DNA of 64,000 nucleotides from Coffea arabica (lineage: Eukaryota > Streptophyta > Magnoliopsida > Gentianales > Rubiaceae): positions 13,658,001-13,722,000 of the forward strand of contig NC_092312.1 of NCBI RefSeq assembly GCF_036785885.1, read 5' to 3'. A program made the position numbers and the translations under genes. This document shows, in pieces, positions 1 to 13,266 of this stretch. Positions within the stretch are counted from its first letter, which is position 1, and each line of letters starts with the position of its first letter. The notes beneath the pieces were generated by a model. The model did not search any database. It had not been told where the DNA came from and saw nothing but the letters and a program-made list of their open reading frames with translations.

Positions 1-249
1 TTGAGGAGCAGGCGGCAGCAGGCGTAAAGGTGCCGTTGTTTTCTCGGCCAATGAGCGAGGCCGCGTGGGTCGTGTGGGGATATTCATCTCCAAACGGAAC
101 GGCGTGGTGGGCCGACCGTTCAACTTTGTCCGTTTAGGCAATGTTCTTCTTGATCGAGCCCAATACACGTTAAATAATGGAAACAGGCAGTTTTTGTCCT
201 TTTTTTTTTCCCCTGCTTTCGCCCTTTCGGCGTTGGGTTCTTAAATATT

Positions 250-545
250 TATTTTAGCCCTGTTCGTAATCTAATTCAGTACTTAAATTTAATCGATTCA
301 GATCTGAACATATTCGATCACGTTTGATAACTAAAAATTAAATATTTAAATTAATTAAGTGGTATTGAATTTTGTAGACAAAATTTTTTTTAAAGAATAA
401 GTGATAATTTATTCACTTATCATTTAATATGGTATGCACTCAAACATATTAGATTTAGTACTTAATAATCCATTAATTTAATAAATTTAGATTTCAGATT
501 TCAGACTTAAATTTTTAGATTTCACTTTTATGAAATGCACCCTCA
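250..545 (+). mobile_element. MITE, TTTGATAA family, copy 1
   Basis: The stretch aligns by eye with stretches at 3081-3365, 40208-40484 and 58660-58880. Shared features in order are a start near TTTGATAAC, a TTAATTAAGTGGCATTGAA-like block, an ATTCACTTATCA block, then TTCAGATTTCAG and an end near TCAAATGCACCCT. Size is about 290 bp, with no coding capacity. The ends (CCTGTTTGATAA and, reversed, GGGTGCATTTGATAA) look like imperfect inverted repeats, as in hAT-type MITEs. Superfamily is inferred; I could not fix a target duplication. Confidence 0.55.
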
Positions 546-639
546 ATTTTTTCTTGGGTGCTCAAAACTTCGTATAAGAAATTCAGGCAATCTACAAGTT
601 TATGTTAATAAAAGAAATATATACACATATCTTTTGGAA

Positions 640-1495
640 AAACAACTATTCTAGTCCTTAGAAAAAAAAATATTCCAATCCTTATTTTAGGGTCTTGGCC
701 AATTTATTACCTCATATATCACTACTTACCAATTTACAAGATAAAGACAATGTTTGACCTCTATCGAAAAATTAGAAAATCCTAACGAAGTTAACCTATA
801 CACGGCATATGCACGGTTAAAAATTACTATTTTAGTTCCTTATCTTCAAGGTCATGTCCAATTTTGTCTCTTACATGTTGCCTCCTGCCAATTTAAGTCC
901 TCATTTCTACAAAATAAAGCTAATATAGGAGTATAATAGGAAATTAGGAAAACCCAATGAAATTCGTCCAAACAAGAAGGGGCAGAATATAAGAAAAAAT
1001 ATCACTGGCCCAAGAGCAATTATATCAATAGAATTAAAGGCTCTATTAATGTTTCGAAAAAATTAGAAGAGGAAAATTGGCACGTTTGTGACAAGGGTCT
1101 ATAGGATTTTTTTTTTTTAAAATTTTGTTTCTTTCTATTTTAATGGTACACATGTCATGCATATGGGACTGACTCTATTAGGATTTTCTAATTCCATTAA
1201 ATGTCCTACATGAACATTATTTTGTGAAACTAAGGGCTTAAATTGATAGATGGTGACATACAAGGGATTAAATGAAACATGATCCTGAAAAAAAGACATC
1301 AAAATAGTTGTTTTCAACGTTGCGCTTGTCATGCGCTTGAGTAATTTCGATGGGATTTTCTAATTTTCTATTATAGGTCCTACATTGACTGTATTTCATA
1401 ATGACGTGGGACTAAATCAGCAGATGATAACGAATGAAAGACCAAATTAGCTAAGATTCTAAAGTTGAAGGACTAAAATAGTCATTTTGTTTTTT
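640..1495. repeat. Foldback element with duplicated arms
   Basis: The left arm (about 640-960) reads 'tagtcctta...ccaattta...tagaaaatccta' twice. The right side (about 1140-1490) carries the same two units in inverted orientation, for example 'ctaaaatagtcatttt' near 1474-1487 against 'aactattctagtcctta' near 645. The whole can fold back on itself. No protein is encoded. It resembles non-autonomous Mutator-like or foldback elements; that placement is an inference. Confidence 0.5.
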
Positions 1496-2971
1496 TTGTT
1501 TAAAGAGTGTAGGAATAATGGAAGAAATTCAAGGGGGTGAAGATCAACTCTTCCTTTTAAAATGAGCAATAAAAGCTCTTAATTATTAAAACAATTTTAT
1601 GTCACATTGCCTAGAGAGGAAAAAAAAAAAAAGAAAAGAAACCTTTTTCCTTTGTTATTGGTTTCTCTTTTCCTTGTCATTGCTATCTCTCTCTCTCTCT
1701 CTCTTTGTCCCTCGCCTCCTGCTCATCCTTCTTCTTCCTTTTTTCCATCTTCCTACTCTTGCATGGCCCTTTCACCATCCTCTCCCACCCTCCTTCCCTA
1801 ACCAAATGAGGATCAAAGCTTTTGGATAATTGTTATAGAAGAATGAATAATTTTTCAAGCTATGAATTAAAATAAAAGATAACAAATATACTTCATGGTA
1901 TTTTGCTGGTGGCACCACTTTGTTATGCCCTTGTGGTACCATTTGCATTACTTGATTAATTACTTTCGACTAACAGTCAAGGTCCAAGGACCATGGTGAT
2001 GGTAAAGCCAGTCCTTGATAACAAATATGGCCCTCTCAAGCTCTTCATCTCTAAATTCTCCCTTTTGAAGCTCTTGATAACAAATTTCGGTTTTCAAAAT
2101 GAAAGATAGAAGGGTATTTAATTAACTAGAGAAAATTGTATGAATAGTCCCTACCATAAGCTAAATCGTCACTCACTCTTTGATATTTTGATCGGAGAAA
2201 CTCAGTCCTTGATTTCTTGAATTTATGAGACGGACATGGATTTGGCCTCATATTTAGTTGATAGCTTTTCTGGCACAAAACACACCAAACTGAGATACCA
2301 AGTTATTGAAGGCTTGAACCGATGATCATTCCACTATTGAAGGATGAGGCATGTGCAGTTCAACAAAGTTGGTTGTTCGCCTAGTTTGGGTGCAAACGGA
2401 CACATTGATGGCTTCCAAAATTGCATGCATATCATTCTATCAAATGCATGTGATGATTAGAGGTTTGTTTTGATTTTATACTTCTTTTCTTAGATTAGCA
2501 AACATGTTAGATGAGCATATATTTTCCGAGTTAGAAAAATGTCTAATATATCAACGAGTACATGCAACAATTAAGTTCAAGACATTGAGGACTACATCAA
2601 TTATTTTTTGAATTTTTAGGGACTAAAGTGAAACTTATGAATGCTTTAAGGTCAAATCTTGCAATGTGACGTTGTAACTTCCAACATCTTTTCCAACAAC
2701 AGAAAAAAGAGGAAAAGAAAAAGAATGAAAGAACAAATATGTCCGGCCTGTCATCCTTAACCTATGTCCATCAAATGAACAATGTGTAGTTGCGTACACG
2801 TACTTGTTATGCATCTGCATTACTTACCGAAATGCAGAAAATATTCTGAATCTGCATTAATCATGCGTGTATATATCACTCTCACGTATTTGATCAATAT
2901 CAGCAATTTAAGTGCCTCAAAATCACATAAAACTAAAAGTAGTATGATTGCATATGGAAACAAAAAACCTA

Positions 2972-3557
2972 AGGTGCGTCTGGTTTGATAAAACTGAAGT
3001 CTCAAAATTGAAATATGAAATGTGAAATCTGAAATTTGAAGTCTCCATCCGTTAAGTTACTGAACTGTGAAACACTAAGGCCCTGTTTGATAACCCAATT
3101 CAGCATTTAAATTTAATGGATTCAAATCTTAATATATGCAGCCGTTTGATAACAAAAAATTGAACATCTCAATTAATTAAGTGGCATTGAATTTCCTAGG
3201 CAAAACTTGCTCCCAAAATTAAGTGATAAGCTATTCACTTATCACTGAATGTGATACGCACTCAAACGTATTAGATTTAATACTTAACAATTCAATAACT
3301 TAATGGATTCAGACTTTGGATTTCAGATTTCAGTGTTCAGGCTTCATTTTTATCAAATGCACCCTAAATCTGATACATTTAAATGTATATCACATTAAGT
3401 GATAAGTAAATAGTTTATCGCTTATTTTTTAAAACAAGTTTTATCTAGAAAATTCAGTGTCGTTTAATTAATTCAGATGTTTTATTTTTTTTGTTATCAA
3501 ACGCATATGAACCCATTAAGTTTAAGTACTGAATTGGATTATCAAACAGGACTTAGA
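2972..3557. mobile_element. Self-nested MITE (TTTGATAA family)
   Basis: A reverse-oriented copy (about 2972-3080 and 3366-3557) is split by a forward copy of the same family (about 3081-3365). The outer ends are 'aaggtgcgtctggtttgata' and 'attatcaaacagga'. The inner copy runs from 'ccctgtttgataacc' to 'atcaaatgcaccct'. Removing the inner copy lets the outer halves join in the family order. No coding capacity is present. Confidence 0.55.
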
Positions 3558-4392
3558 TTTGAAAAAAAAAAAAATGAAATAAAGCTCCATAAAGGCTGGG
3601 TGTGGTGAACTTTTAAGCATGTTTATTCCATATGGACATCATATTTGCACATCCATGTATGTATAAATGGGCAAGAAACATGAATGATGAAGAAAGCCAA
3701 GCATGAGATTGGATATACAATGGAAATTCAGGTTAAAACCGTGAATAATCAGTCCCATAATCCCATAATATTTCACAGTCTGTATTCCATATAGCGGGTA
3801 GCTAGTCAACTAATGCGGATAAGATAAGGGGAAGAAAAGCAGAAATCCATCAGCATCATGACCAAATCTTCCTATTATTGGTGTTATCCGAATGGTCACT
3901 CCATGTGATTCGTACCCAATCTCAGTCCAACAGATCTGTTGAAATTGAGATCAAACAATTATATTTGCTTCATGGAGCTGCAGAACCCTACAAAGTGGCA
4001 TGGCTTCCAAATTTTGATTTGTCATTCGCTCATCACATGATTTCCGTCCTCTCAAACGTAGCTCATATGCATATCTTTAACTGTCCAAATCTCTAATAAT
4101 CTGTCCAACAACAAGTGTAAAAGGATTGTCTAAATTAATTTTCAGGTGGTAGTCCACTTCAAAGTCGTGAATTTGAAGTTGAAAAGGTTTCATAAATACA
4201 ATTAGCTCATATTTTTTGAATTTAAGGACGTATTGATTTGCAAAAGATTTTGCCTACCAATGTCTCAGAAGATTTATTAATATTGTACTTGAAATTTATT
4301 GTTCTTCAATTTTTGTAACAAATTAGAATTAATGATTATGTACCTTATGGTTGGTTGGTGCTGCTTGAATTGTCCAATTTATTTAGGTCCAC

Positions 4393-4395
<3 letters not shown>

Positions 4396-4425
<30 letters not shown>
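4396..4425. repeat. Poly-C tract (30 C)
   Basis: An uninterrupted homopolymer of 30 C on the plus strand lies in AT-rich DNA. Its length is probably unstable and may be inaccurate in the assembly. Confidence 0.85.
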
Positions 4426-4427
<2 letters not shown>

Positions 4428-7333
4428 AACCCCAAGGATTCTTTCTCATGTCATCATTATTGATAACAATAATGCCTAATGCTCCTTCAAATCAAAATTC
4501 CAGATAAATAAACAAATAAAGAAATAATGAAACAGTGGATTAGTTAAGTAAATTAATGCATTAATCTTGTGCTCTTCAAAAAATTTTTAATGAACAGGTC
4601 GGAATCTACGTCTAATCCCCCACCGTTTTTCGGTGATTTCTTTAAAAAAAAAAATCTTATTTTCTACTCATACTTTGATAATACATAACTTTTTTTTTTA
4701 ATGCCAAGCCATACATGGCTACGTTTAGAACAAGCATATATGAATTCAGTCATTTTACCTATGACAAGTTCTTGAAGCCTCAACTTCTTTTTCCCCCTAA
4801 TAAAGAGGTTGGCAGAAAAAAGTATTTAATTTGTGCCCCCCTCCACAATTAACACACTGCTACGTTTCAATATGACTCGAGGGCAACATATGCAGGGATT
4901 AAATTTTGTGTTCCTCAGTAGAAGTGGTATTCATTGGAAAGAAAAAGTAGTCGGAGCTATTCAAAGACTAACTAATAAAAAGGCACATAAATCCACACAA
5001 AAGAAGATGAAACTATGAAAGGCACCATGGCAAAAGGTGAAGACAATGACCTTTAGAAGTCACAACAAGAAGACACCTACGTAGAATGTAGAGGAAGAAG
5101 AACTCATCAAAAAGGCAAAAAAAAAAAAAATTGTAAAGAATTAGAGAAGCACCACCGGTTATATTTTCTCTTTGTGAATGTCTTTTTCCTTTTTTTTTTT
5201 TTTGGTCAAATTCATTTTCTGGATGGTTTTAAAGTAGAAGTAGCTCTTTCTGAACCCATAATTATAACAAGGAACCAACCCCTACCCCTTTCCACTAAAA
5301 AGCAACCACATAATAGAGACGAAAAGTCAAGAAAGTGGGATTCAATTGCAATTTGAGTCGTGTGGTCACTTATAGGTATAACAATTGTGGTGATTTAGCC
5401 CTAGATTTATTTTTTCCCCCTTTCCCCACCACCCCTCAAAAGAAGGGGAAGCAAAATGAACCAGATCTTATGGCCAAGGTTTTATGGTGAGCTAATATAT
5501 TAGGCTTTACTCTTTGAATTCTCAAAGGATGGGGACTGATCTTTTGAACTTGTGTTGTTAAATTATGTACTAATTAATAGATGTGGAATCCTTAAATCAC
5601 ATAGTTGAAGTCATAATCTTGTCTTTGTCAAGCATCTAATTACACATCCCACCAATAAGCTATTGGATTGTCAAAATCCAACCAGAAAAGTTGAACATAA
5701 ATATATTGATAGCTACATGAAGTGAAATGGTGAGCTGCTAAGATTTTAGTACTTTTTTCTTTCCTCAAAAAAAAAAAAGGAGATAGATGAATATATTATC
5801 GGAAAATACATGCATCCCCTTATAACATCTCCTGCACTTCCTCTTTTTCTTTTTTCTTTTTTTTTTGAAAAATATTTTCTCAAAAAAAAAAAAAAAAAAA
5901 AAAACTAGCCGTGCTCTAACTAGTGCTGCCATAAACACAATATATATATATATAACTTTCAGATTAGATATCAATGATTGTGGTGGCACCTTTTCACTGG
6001 CCCCCGGTGGTGGGAGTATCAGAAATTGCATTGGATCAGACCATTCCTGAGTTCCAGATGCTGGTCTAATAACCTTTCTAGGATGCTATTGGCATCAAAC
6101 AATAACATGCAACACAACAAAATGCTTAAAGAATTATGCCCACTTGCTAGGAAAGGCTTATTCTATTCTTGAAAGCATACTTGGGACAATTATTCCATCA
6201 ACCCCTCAAAGTATCCTTTACAATTAATCCACAACTCATGAGCTTTCCACAAAAGGGCTTCCTTTTCCTTTTTAATGAATAGAAAAAAGTTCACCATTGT
6301 TTATAACCTGGGAGGTGATAGGCTTTTTTAATCTATAACAAAAATTTACTATGTTATCAGCTTGAGCTTTGATCCGCATAAAGAAATATTATAGTAGGAT
6401 TAAAGTGCCTTTTACACGATCATTATCTTTGTATAGTATTCCACAGACAACAGATTTTAGAAAATGACTTCGTGTTTGATGTAATCTTTAGCCTGGGTCA
6501 CACACAAAAAGCCAAGAAGCACTAATTGTGCTGTGACAGATTTTTGCAAAATACTTGAAATTGACATAAACAATGCTTCGAGTCAATGCCGACACCTGAA
6601 CTAACTAAACTTCGAGACAATAAATTTTTTTTTTACTTCCTTTTCTCCCTAGTTTTGTTAATAATCAAGAGCCAACTACATAATTAATTAACCAAAAAAC
6701 AAGGGAGTTGATCATCTAGGTCTTTCTCTTTTTTTTTTCTTTCTTTCTCGAATTTCCTCAACAATCATGATTTTCAAAATTTAATTATCGATCATTTACA
6801 AAGTAGTGCTCCCATTTACCAAGATAGGCTAGAGATGTTTTGATGAACACATATATATATATATATCATCAAGAAACTAAAATACGTAGAAAATTTAAAA
6901 AAAAAAAAAAAAAACTTGAGTAGAGCAGGTCTGCTAATTGATCTCTTTATAGAACTCTAAAACTCCACAGCTCTTGTATCCATCCACATCACAAGATTAC
7001 ATAATCTCTAGATTACCGGAATTTGGAAAGCTGTAGTAAAGATTGAACAACATTACATTCCCAGAGCCTGGCCTATTTTATGAGAATTTTCTAGTGCTAC
7101 CAAGATCCTAAAAAACAAAAACAAAAGCTCTTCGGTCCAATTCTCAAACATGAACAACACAAATTTGGCAAACGGGATCCTATTTTTTACTCTTTTTACT
7201 TTTTCATATTCTTATATCCTTATATACAAAATATGCAGAAGAAATAAAAGTGAGTTCAAGATTGAGAACCCTAATAATCTTATACCGGAAAATTTGGAAA
7301 CAAAAATAAAAGGAAAAAATAACCGGTGATTAC

Positions 7334-7882
7334 TCATGCTTCACTTGATGTCTCACAAATGCTCTCTAAGTGTGGTCTCCAAATGCCAGCACGGCCTCTC
7401 CTTCGATCCCTTTGAGTTGATATCTTTTCTGATAAAATCTCGCTCAAATACCGATCAGAAAGGAGAAGATTTGTCATGGAAATACTGCTATTGTTATTAC
7501 TATTCGCATTATTTTGATCAGCAGCCTCTCTCTTTTTCCTCCTTGATGATGATGAGGATGATGATGATGAAGATCTTGAACGCGAACTCTTCTGATTCTT
7601 CTGAGGAGCTGAAGGAGGAACTGGCATGAGAAAGTAAATCTTCCCACGTTGGAGTTCTGCATCAGGAGGAACTATAACAATCTTAGGACAACAACCTTGC
7701 TCTTCTGATGATGATGAAGAAGGCTTCTTCAGAACATGTTTTGGATGCAATTTCATGATTTCTGATGCTTTGATGCTTCCACTAATCACTTCAACTCGGC
7801 CATTAGTGTGAACTATTCGAATCACGTCTAGCGCTCCGCATGGAAGAATGCAAGATATGCAGCATCTGATGGTGTTCTTCAT
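7334..7882 (-). CDS. DUF4228/PADRE domain protein
   Basis: The single exon encodes 182 residues. Its function is not known precisely; the DUF4228 (PADRE) family is plant-specific, small, and often induced by pathogens or abiotic stress. The N terminus has the family signature: a short Met-Lys-Asn start, two Cys pairs, then 'VIRIVHTNGRVEVISGSIKA' (about residues 20-39), followed by a 'MKLHPKHVL' block. A 'LQRGKIYFLMPVP' motif (about 78-90) follows, then a Ser/Lys/Arg-rich low-complexity stretch (about 98-118), and the family C-terminal motif 'GIWRPHLESI' near residue 170. Length is normal. The ATG at 7882 is the first in frame and directly precedes the conserved start. Upstream DNA is purine-rich on the plus strand, so the 5' leader would be CU-rich. 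Family call is confident; the role is not. Confidence 0.88.
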   Translation of the reverse strand: MKNTIRCCISCILPCGALDVIRIVHTNGRVEVISGSIKASEIMKLHPKHVLKKPSSSSSEEQGCCPKIVIVPPDAELQRGKIYFLMPVPPSAPQKNQKSSRSRSSSSSSSSSSRRKKREAADQNNANSNNNSSISMTNLLLSDRYLSEILSEKISTQRDRRRGRAGIWRPHLESICETSSEA

Positions 7883-10800
7883 GGCTAGATAATAAGCTAG
7901 CAGCTCCTTCTCTTGTCTCTTTTTCTTCCCTTCCTCTGCAGTATTTCTCTCATGAGAGAGAAGGAGAAGAAGAAGAAGAAGAGAGAAGAAAAAGAAATGG
8001 AGGAAAGAGGAAAGAAATATAAGGGATGAAGAAGAAAGATAAAGAAAAAGAGAAGTTTCTTTTCTTAATTTTATCTACAATGACACCACAAAGGAGGAGG
8101 AGAAGGAAGCGTGGGGAGTCAATTAGCCACAAGGGATGTTTTTTAAGGGGGAGGTTTACAGTTTGTTGTCTTCCTGAAATTTTGTTTATGCTTTTTTTTT
8201 TTCTTACTCACTTGGGGGTGAAATCCATGGGATGAATCATTGCACCTTATTCTGTACTTTGCCTTTTGGATCCATCATTCATTCAGGGCCCCGATAACCA
8301 GCCCCCCTGCTCTTGCCAAGGTCTTCACCGAGTTCAATAATTTGAGTCTGGCTATGAAAGGTTGGAGGTTTATGGTCACACATGTTTCTCCATGATTGAA
8401 ATTTGCCAAGTCAGCTTGGTGGGATCATTTTGCCAGACAAGTGCAATTAAGGACAAGTGTTTAAATCAAGAATTGACACCTGTCAAAACACAGTTGATTT
8501 GGCGGGGTTTGAGTAGGTGAGGAGGCTATGTTTGTAGGGTCATTTTGGTTGAGAATGGGATAGACTACAGAATTAGACTGGAGGAGGGCTCCTCCTTAGG
8601 AAGAGGCAGGAAGAAGAAGGTGAAGAAGATGGAGAGAAAGTATTGGCAGATGGGGATTAGGAATGGAAATGGAGATGAAATGGGGCACATTGAGAGGGAG
8701 AGAGATCTTCTTGTAGTAGGAGCTAACAATCTTTCAATATCTCCAAGCAAGCAAGCAAGATCATGTGGATTTGTGGCTTTCATTGGAAAGTGAGGTGTGA
8801 TGGACTACTTTTACTTTTTCTCAAGTGGATTTAGGTTTGTGAAGTGCTTTGACTTGTGTGAAGGTATTTGTCCTATTGACCTATATAAGATGAATTTCAA
8901 GCCAACGTTCTTTGTGCAAGTGCTATTTCAATAGTGGTAATACTAGTTCAAGGATCAAGGTCCGAATCCTAATCACTGTTGCCATGAGGGGCTTGCGTTT
9001 ATTGAGTGTCTTGTGAGTATCAGAAATGAACTACACATTTTCCTGAATTTTTCTTTTGTTTAATTTGGGACAAGCATTTTGAGACCGCAATGTTAATCCA
9101 CATTTGTTTTCAAGGCTTCTTTCTTATCCTAGAGATATGAACTAGTTTTCTTTTTTTTTTTTTTTCCAAAAGGAATGATCAATCTAAACTTTTGCCGCAT
9201 GTGACCATCTAGACAACTAGGAGGAGTTGTAATTTTCAAGATCAAAAGGGACAATGCCATGCCACACTTACGTAAACCTTTGCAATTTGATCATATGAAG
9301 CATATGATTGGGGAATGAGCTTTCAAGATTGATAATAGGACTCGCATTTTTAATGGACTTGCAATTTTTTTTTTTTAATTTTAATTTTGAAGCTAAAGAG
9401 TAAGGAATTCAAATGTGCGATGATGACAGAAAGAAAATTGTTTGTCCTGATCATTTCAAAGTGAAATTGCTAAACAAACAACTGATTTGACATCTATTGC
9501 ATCGTCTTATGGACCGTATGCTAAGTGGGCCAGAAATTAATGAGACTTGCTAGCAAGGGAAAACAAGTTAATTAGTTAAAACAGTAGATAAATGGATGGG
9601 GATTTGCTTGTTAATTTCAGTAGTGTCCCATCCAATAGCTGGCCCAGTCATTAAATGGTTGAGATGTAGATGTTAGTGGGCATCATGTGAGAAGTATGGG
9701 AAGGAGGGTCCATGAAGGAAGAAGGATCTTCTTGCCCTCTTAGGGTGATATCAATAATATCAAAACAAGAACTTCAAGATCAAAATGAAAATCCAAGATT
9801 TGATTAGATAGATTGTGGTAGCATACATGATTATGTTTACAAAGTCATGCAGGATAAAGATTCTGAGCTCAAATGGCTCTAATGTGGAAATTGTAGTTTA
9901 AATATATGCTAATTTATCATGTCATCATGTATGCATCATAGTTTATCACCATTGAAAGTTTTGTAGGAAAAATTGAATATTGTAGCATTAATTTTCATTT
10001 TAAGAAATGGGATACTGGTGGATTATGGGCAGTCTGCTGTTTCAATTATTAAAGGCATATATATATACATAATATATATATATGAGGTTCTTTGGCACTT
10101 CTTAATCACCTCCCATTGAAGAAGTAACAAAAACTAGGGAATTAACTGACACCCTTTTTTATCTTCTCCTGCCCATCTCAGACTGGTCTTTTCATCCTTT
10201 TCTCAGAAAATTCTCTCTGTTTCTGTGATGTGTATTCCCCCTCCTCATTTTGTTCTTCTTCCTCCACCTCTCTGAACATAATAATAAAATATTTCCCCAA
10301 CATTCTCAGAGTAACCACTACGATGTTGTATCAGATAAGGCGCAATCATTTCATGCAGGAATAGTATTTCCCTTGCATCATTTCATGCAGGAATAACCAC
10401 TGTAATGAGGTTTTGGATTTTGGATTTTGGATTTTTTTTCATTGCTAAATATATGGTCAACAACAGCTTTTCTTCATATGCTTTTCTAAATAAATATGTT
10501 GGATGATGCGTAGGGAGAGGATCTTCCTTGTATTTTGGGTAGATGAAGTTGATGTAAAACACAAACAATAATGATGGTCATTTTCTCAAGAAGATGAAAC
10601 AGCAATTGCAGCAGACATGGTTATCAAATTGAGGAATGGGAAAGGGATCGCAAAAAATTTTTGTGCTTCTTTTTGACTTCGGCTTCTGCTCCTGATCCTA
10701 CTTTCAAGCATCCCTTGATTGAGGTAACGCAAAATTTATTATGTGCATAAAATCTGGTAAAATTGATTTTTTTTTAAATATTAAAGAGACTATACAGACG

Positions 10801-13266
10801 ACAAATTCCTTGATTGAAAAATCATGTGACAACAACAAATTCCGAAGGTCACATTGCATAGAATTAAAGGCCATCACAATCAGTCAACAACATTATTCTT
10901 AAAGAAATTCATAGTATTAGTTTGTTTGGAGACCAGCATTTTTATACATTTTCGTTTTAGTTCTATAACTTTTATAGTATAATTCCAGTTTTTTTTTTTT
11001 AATTTCTAAACTAGTAGATTTGTTATTCTGCAGTTCACCCACTTGTCTCCTTTTTTTTTTTTTTTTCTTTTAATAGAGGAAGCGTGGAATTTAAGAAGCA
11101 GGGAGGAGACAGAGAAATATGAATCCAAAATTTCTAATTTTTGAGATCTTAATTTGAGCCACCAATTTTGACAACCTAATGCGTGCAAAATTCAGTTTTA
11201 GCACGAGTGCTTTTAACCTTGTCAAATAAAAACGGAATCTAGAAATGTAGACAACATAAATGAGTAGTAAAAATCTACGTCAGGACGAGGGAAAAAAAAT
11301 GCCAAATGACCAATTAGGTAGGTTGGATTTGCAAGATTCAACTTTTTTAGTTCGCCAGTTTATGCGGAACACAGTTCAGTCTTAATCAGAAGCCATATAT
11401 AACATATAACGCATTTCTAATGCTCCAATTGTTCGTTTACACCAATAAAGGAGTGTATTATTGTGAGTTCATGCGACAAAAGTAAATTTAGGTAACTCTT
11501 TTCCGTGGACAAGGCAAATTAACATGTGTATGAGTTTTCAATGAAAATTTTTCTAAGGTACAATAGCAAATAAATATTGCTCTCTTCCTGACGGTAGGAA
11601 GTAGGGTACAAACGAGTCGAGTTCAATTTAATCAAGTTGAGTTTTAATATAATTTTACAAAACTTGAACTCGAACTCTAGGTCGACGAGATCAAAATGTG
11701 AAACTCGAGTTCGACGAGCTCAAAATGTCAAGTTCGAACTCGAGCTTAAAAAAATAATTATTTTATTTTTTAAAAATAAATAAAATAATAATTTTTCTTA
11801 ACAAATAATAAAATATTAGAAATATATGTATAATTTTATTATTAAAATAAAAAAATAATATGTGTGTATAATCGAGTTCGATCCAACTCCCGAACTAACG
11901 AATTTAGTATTTTTTAACTTGAGTTTGAGCTCAAGTCGGAGCCGTTCGCGAGCGGCTCGATTTGTTTGCAACCCTAGCTAGAAGAACACAATAGAAATTT
12001 CCAGTTCAACTGATACATGATTAGAATTGCAATTACTTACTTCACTTATAATGAAGTTAAGCAGCAATTTAATTTGAACTCATCAGATACAGTTGAAAAA
12101 GCCCAACTCAGTGAAAGTGCTAAAAAACAGATGATGACAAATATTTCGGCAAAGTTTTCTCCCACTTGGGTGAGGACAATCAAGGTGGACTGTCGGGGAC
12201 TATCACAAACTTGGAACATCAAATGTCATGAAAGACATTTACCCCATTTTCTGATTTTCACCCTTCCTCCAGCCAAGCCTAGGTGAATAGACAATTCTTG
12301 AAAAGACTAAAGAAGGTGCTACAGCAACAAATGTTGTGTCCTTTTATTTTATTTTAGGCAAAACTATATAGCTTGTCATTGATAGGGAAATGAAATAGTG
12401 TATATCACAACTGCAGATGCTACTCATTATTGTTCCCCTCTAAAGATTCTACTGTCCCTAACTCTGCAAAGCTGGATTTTTCCCCCAAACAGCTGCAGAA
12501 GATGGACAACTAACGCTACAATAGGTGTCTCCAAATAGCTCACAATTTAGGCTGTGTTCTTACTTAGTTTTTTAGAGGTATATCACATTTGCGTTCAGTG
12601 GCAGAGCTAGGATCTTTCCTTAGAAGTGCAATAACTTATAGCCTGAATTTACATTATGTGGTTTATGGATTTTTGGTGCAGCAAAGTGTTTGTTATAAGT
12701 TAATAGACACGAGTCAACTCTTGCTGCTACAATGCTTCAGAGAAGAGATCAGCTGCAAGAATTCTTCTAGTCTAAGAGCATTCAACAGTACATGACCAAG
12801 AGTATAAGAAAGGGCTACTGATACATTGACATCAATATAATCCTCCTGTTCAGTTTATCCCGTTTGTTATTATCAATATACTGTATTAATCATTTGGTAA
12901 ACTGCTGCTCCTGCTTACCGTATCTCAGAAATTGTCCACCCAAAGTACATCAAATAAGAGCCTTTTTAATGGAAAGGGTGCTAAAAGGGTCTCTTCTCCT
13001 ATGGTCAAGATAACCAAATAGTACCTTACTGAACCCACATGCATTGCCACCAAAAGAGTTGAGCAAATGATATGACTTTTGAAAGTAGACAAAAACATAT
13101 GCAGGAACCTGAGTACATTCACATCCATTATTGTCTTTCTTTCTTTCTTTCTTTCTTTTCTGGATAAAACCAATGCTTTTCCATATTATGTTGCAAATAG
13201 TTCAATGTATATCATCAGAATTAGCTCCAGTTGCTAATTCATGAGCAATTGCAACCTGCTGCCTTG
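7883..13266. other. Intergenic, no clear gene
   Basis: I see no supported gene. The first 230 bases are a GA/CT-rich presumptive leader and promoter of the divergent DUF4228 gene, with a possible TATA-like 'cttatattt' (minus strand) near 8017-8026. Further on are poly-T runs, an AT microsatellite at about 10058-10083, an inverted-repeat element at 11603-11975, and a CTTT repeat at about 13137-13157. Open frames at 12017-12286 and 12589-12795 have no recognisable motif. Confidence 0.5.
11603..11975. mobile_element. Small inverted-repeat element
   Basis: The ends are 'agggtacaaacgagtcgag' on the left and, reading the other strand from the right, 'agggttgcaaacaaatcgag', an imperfect inverted repeat of about 20 bp. 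The interior is AT-rich and has repeated 'gaactcgagtt/gacgagctc' motifs. No protein is encoded. A TA dinucleotide touches both ends and may be the target duplication. It is probably a non-autonomous DNA transposon; the superfamily is unassigned. Confidence 0.5.

Larger units (their letters stand above)
1..7333. other. Gene-poor 5' stretch
   Basis: I found no convincing gene here. Open frames are short and mostly fall in low-complexity DNA. The stretch holds a foldback at about 640-1495, MITE copies at about 250-545 and 2972-3557, a CT microsatellite near 1687-1707, a run of 30 C at 4396-4425, poly-A/T runs, and short AT microsatellites near 5940-5955 and 6850-6868. The first 150 bases are more GC-rich than what follows and could be the edge of a feature outside the window. 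Confidence 0.6.

Noticed and set aside
1599-1829. Two overlapping open frames of 64-76 codons
   Set aside because: They arise from CT-rich and poly-A low-complexity DNA (Ser/Leu/Phe runs) and have no motif.
5765-6050. Open frames rich in Lys and Phe
   Set aside because: They are made by poly-A and poly-T runs on either strand.
8940-8985. tRNA-like B box (GGTCCGAATCC) suggesting a tRNA or SINE
   Set aside because: No matching A box, acceptor stem or cloverleaf could be drawn around it; a decayed SINE stays possible but unsupported.
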